From: Phreatobacter stygius
GTDB lineage: Bacteria > Pseudomonadota > Alphaproteobacteria > Rhizobiales > Phreatobacteraceae
NCBI RefSeq assembly: GCF_005144885.1
Contig: NZ_CP039690.1
Location: 4,663,001-4,727,000, forward strand
Length of the DNA: 64,000 bases
Direction: 5' to 3'
Part shown: positions 63,718-64,000 of the stretch, piece after piece
How positions within the stretch are numbered: position 1 is the stretch's first letter
How the letters are laid out: every line of letters begins with the position of its first letter
The notes under the pieces: model-generated
What the model was told of the DNA's origin: nothing
What the model saw: the letters and a program-made list of their open reading frames with translations, nothing else
Databases searched by the model: none
Program-made: the position numbers and the translations under genes

Positions 63718-64000
63718 ATGGTCCGTCGCCTTTTCGGGCTGCTCGCGGCCGCGTTCGTCGCGGTTGTGGTGGCAGCGCCTGCCCATGCCGAGAGCCGGGT
63801 CGCGCTGGTCCTCGGCTCGGGCACCTACCAGACCAATCCTCTGCCGAATGCGTTGAACAATGCCGGCTTGATGGCGCAGACCTTGCGCGATCTCGGTTTC
63901 TCCACCGTCGAGGGAGCGGACCTGCCGCAATCGGAGCTGCGCGGCGCGATCGCCAATTTCATGACCAAGGTGCGCGAGGCGGGGCCCGACTCGATCGTCT
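63718..64000 (+). CDS. Exported caspase-family (C14) protein, truncated by window end
   Basis: The first 94 residues only. A Sec signal peptide (MVRRLFGLLAAAFVAVVVAA to AHA) is followed by SRVALVLGSGTYQTNPLPN, ALNNAGLMAQTLRDLGF and ELRGAIANFMTKV, the opening of the caspase p20 fold in bacterial metacaspase-like proteins. The catalytic His and Cys lie beyond the window. AGGGAGG stands 5 bases before the ATG. Bacterial relatives are common in Rhizobiales and often carry C-terminal repeats. Confidence 0.88.
   Translation, partial: MVRRLFGLLAAAFVAVVVAAPAHAESRVALVLGSGTYQTNPLPNALNNAGLMAQTLRDLGFSTVEGADLPQSELRGAIANFMTKVREAGPDSIV

Overview
The window is GC-rich chromosomal DNA from an alphaproteobacterium, most likely a member of the Hyphomicrobiales (Rhizobiales). 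Gene content points there: DUF4164 next to zapA, an sppA-ihfB-lapA run, MocR-type regulators, PAS_7 repeats and CtrA-like sites. The genus cannot be fixed from the sequence alone. Almost all of it reads as core chromosome, densely packed and housekeeping in character, with one insertion sequence and one unusual two-gene proteolytic cassette.

Layout. 0-9.6 kb: aldo/keto reductase coupled to a small tyrosine phosphatase; the minus-strand run sppA-ihfB-lapA-ornithine cyclodeaminase; an alpha/beta hydrolase divergent from a MarR regulator with two operator palindromes over the regulator start; pyrF with a flavin reductase; a UPF0104 membrane protein; a glyoxalase-II-like hydrolase. 9.7-15.1 kb: a lytic transglycosylase with a structured leader, a crotonase, rpsA with its terminator, zapA and DUF4164. 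15.3-22.9 kb: FAH-family hydrolase, orphan Bug binding protein, then the sugar-phosphate operon tkt-gap-pgk-fba with a hairpin in every spacer. 23.1-24.5 kb: an IS4-family element with 18-bp ends and an 11-bp target duplication, inserted in the tip of a palindrome. 24.6-31.9 kb: an exported protein of unknown family, a ThiE/TenI-like protein, Sel1 protein, HxTx phosphoesterase, inositol monophosphatase, a cysteine-cluster protein and a PAS-GGDEF cyclase.

31.9-48.4 kb: miaA and serB with overlapping divergent starts, a DegP protease with a collagen-like linker, an AhpD-like protein, an M20 peptidase, a second lytic transglycosylase, DMT and TehA-like transporters, DUF983, a MocR regulator, a five-PAS GGDEF-EAL protein, a Gre factor, slyX and trhO. 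48.5-53.6 kb: the cassette of most interest, a 1183-residue cytoplasmic protein carrying both a subtilisin triad and a thermolysin-type HExxH centre, followed 11 bp later by a ComEC-like metallo-beta-lactamase protein with a histone-like basic tail. It ends at a hairpin shared with the convergent RNase P RNA gene. 54-64 kb: a small FPASDP-motif protein, pcaB, matB, an ammonium transporter fused to a histidine-kinase-like module lacking the phospho-acceptor His, a thermonuclease, a membrane sensor kinase, a GST, a uracil-DNA glycosylase and the start of an exported caspase-family protein cut by the window end.

The genes serve central carbon flow (tkt-gap-pgk-fba), translation and RNA maturation (rpsA, miaA, trhO, rnpB), envelope maintenance (two transglycosylases, DegP, SppA, zapA), c-di-GMP signalling (two proteins) and nitrogen or acyl-CoA metabolism. 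No tRNA, rRNA, CRISPR array, prophage or replication origin was recognised.
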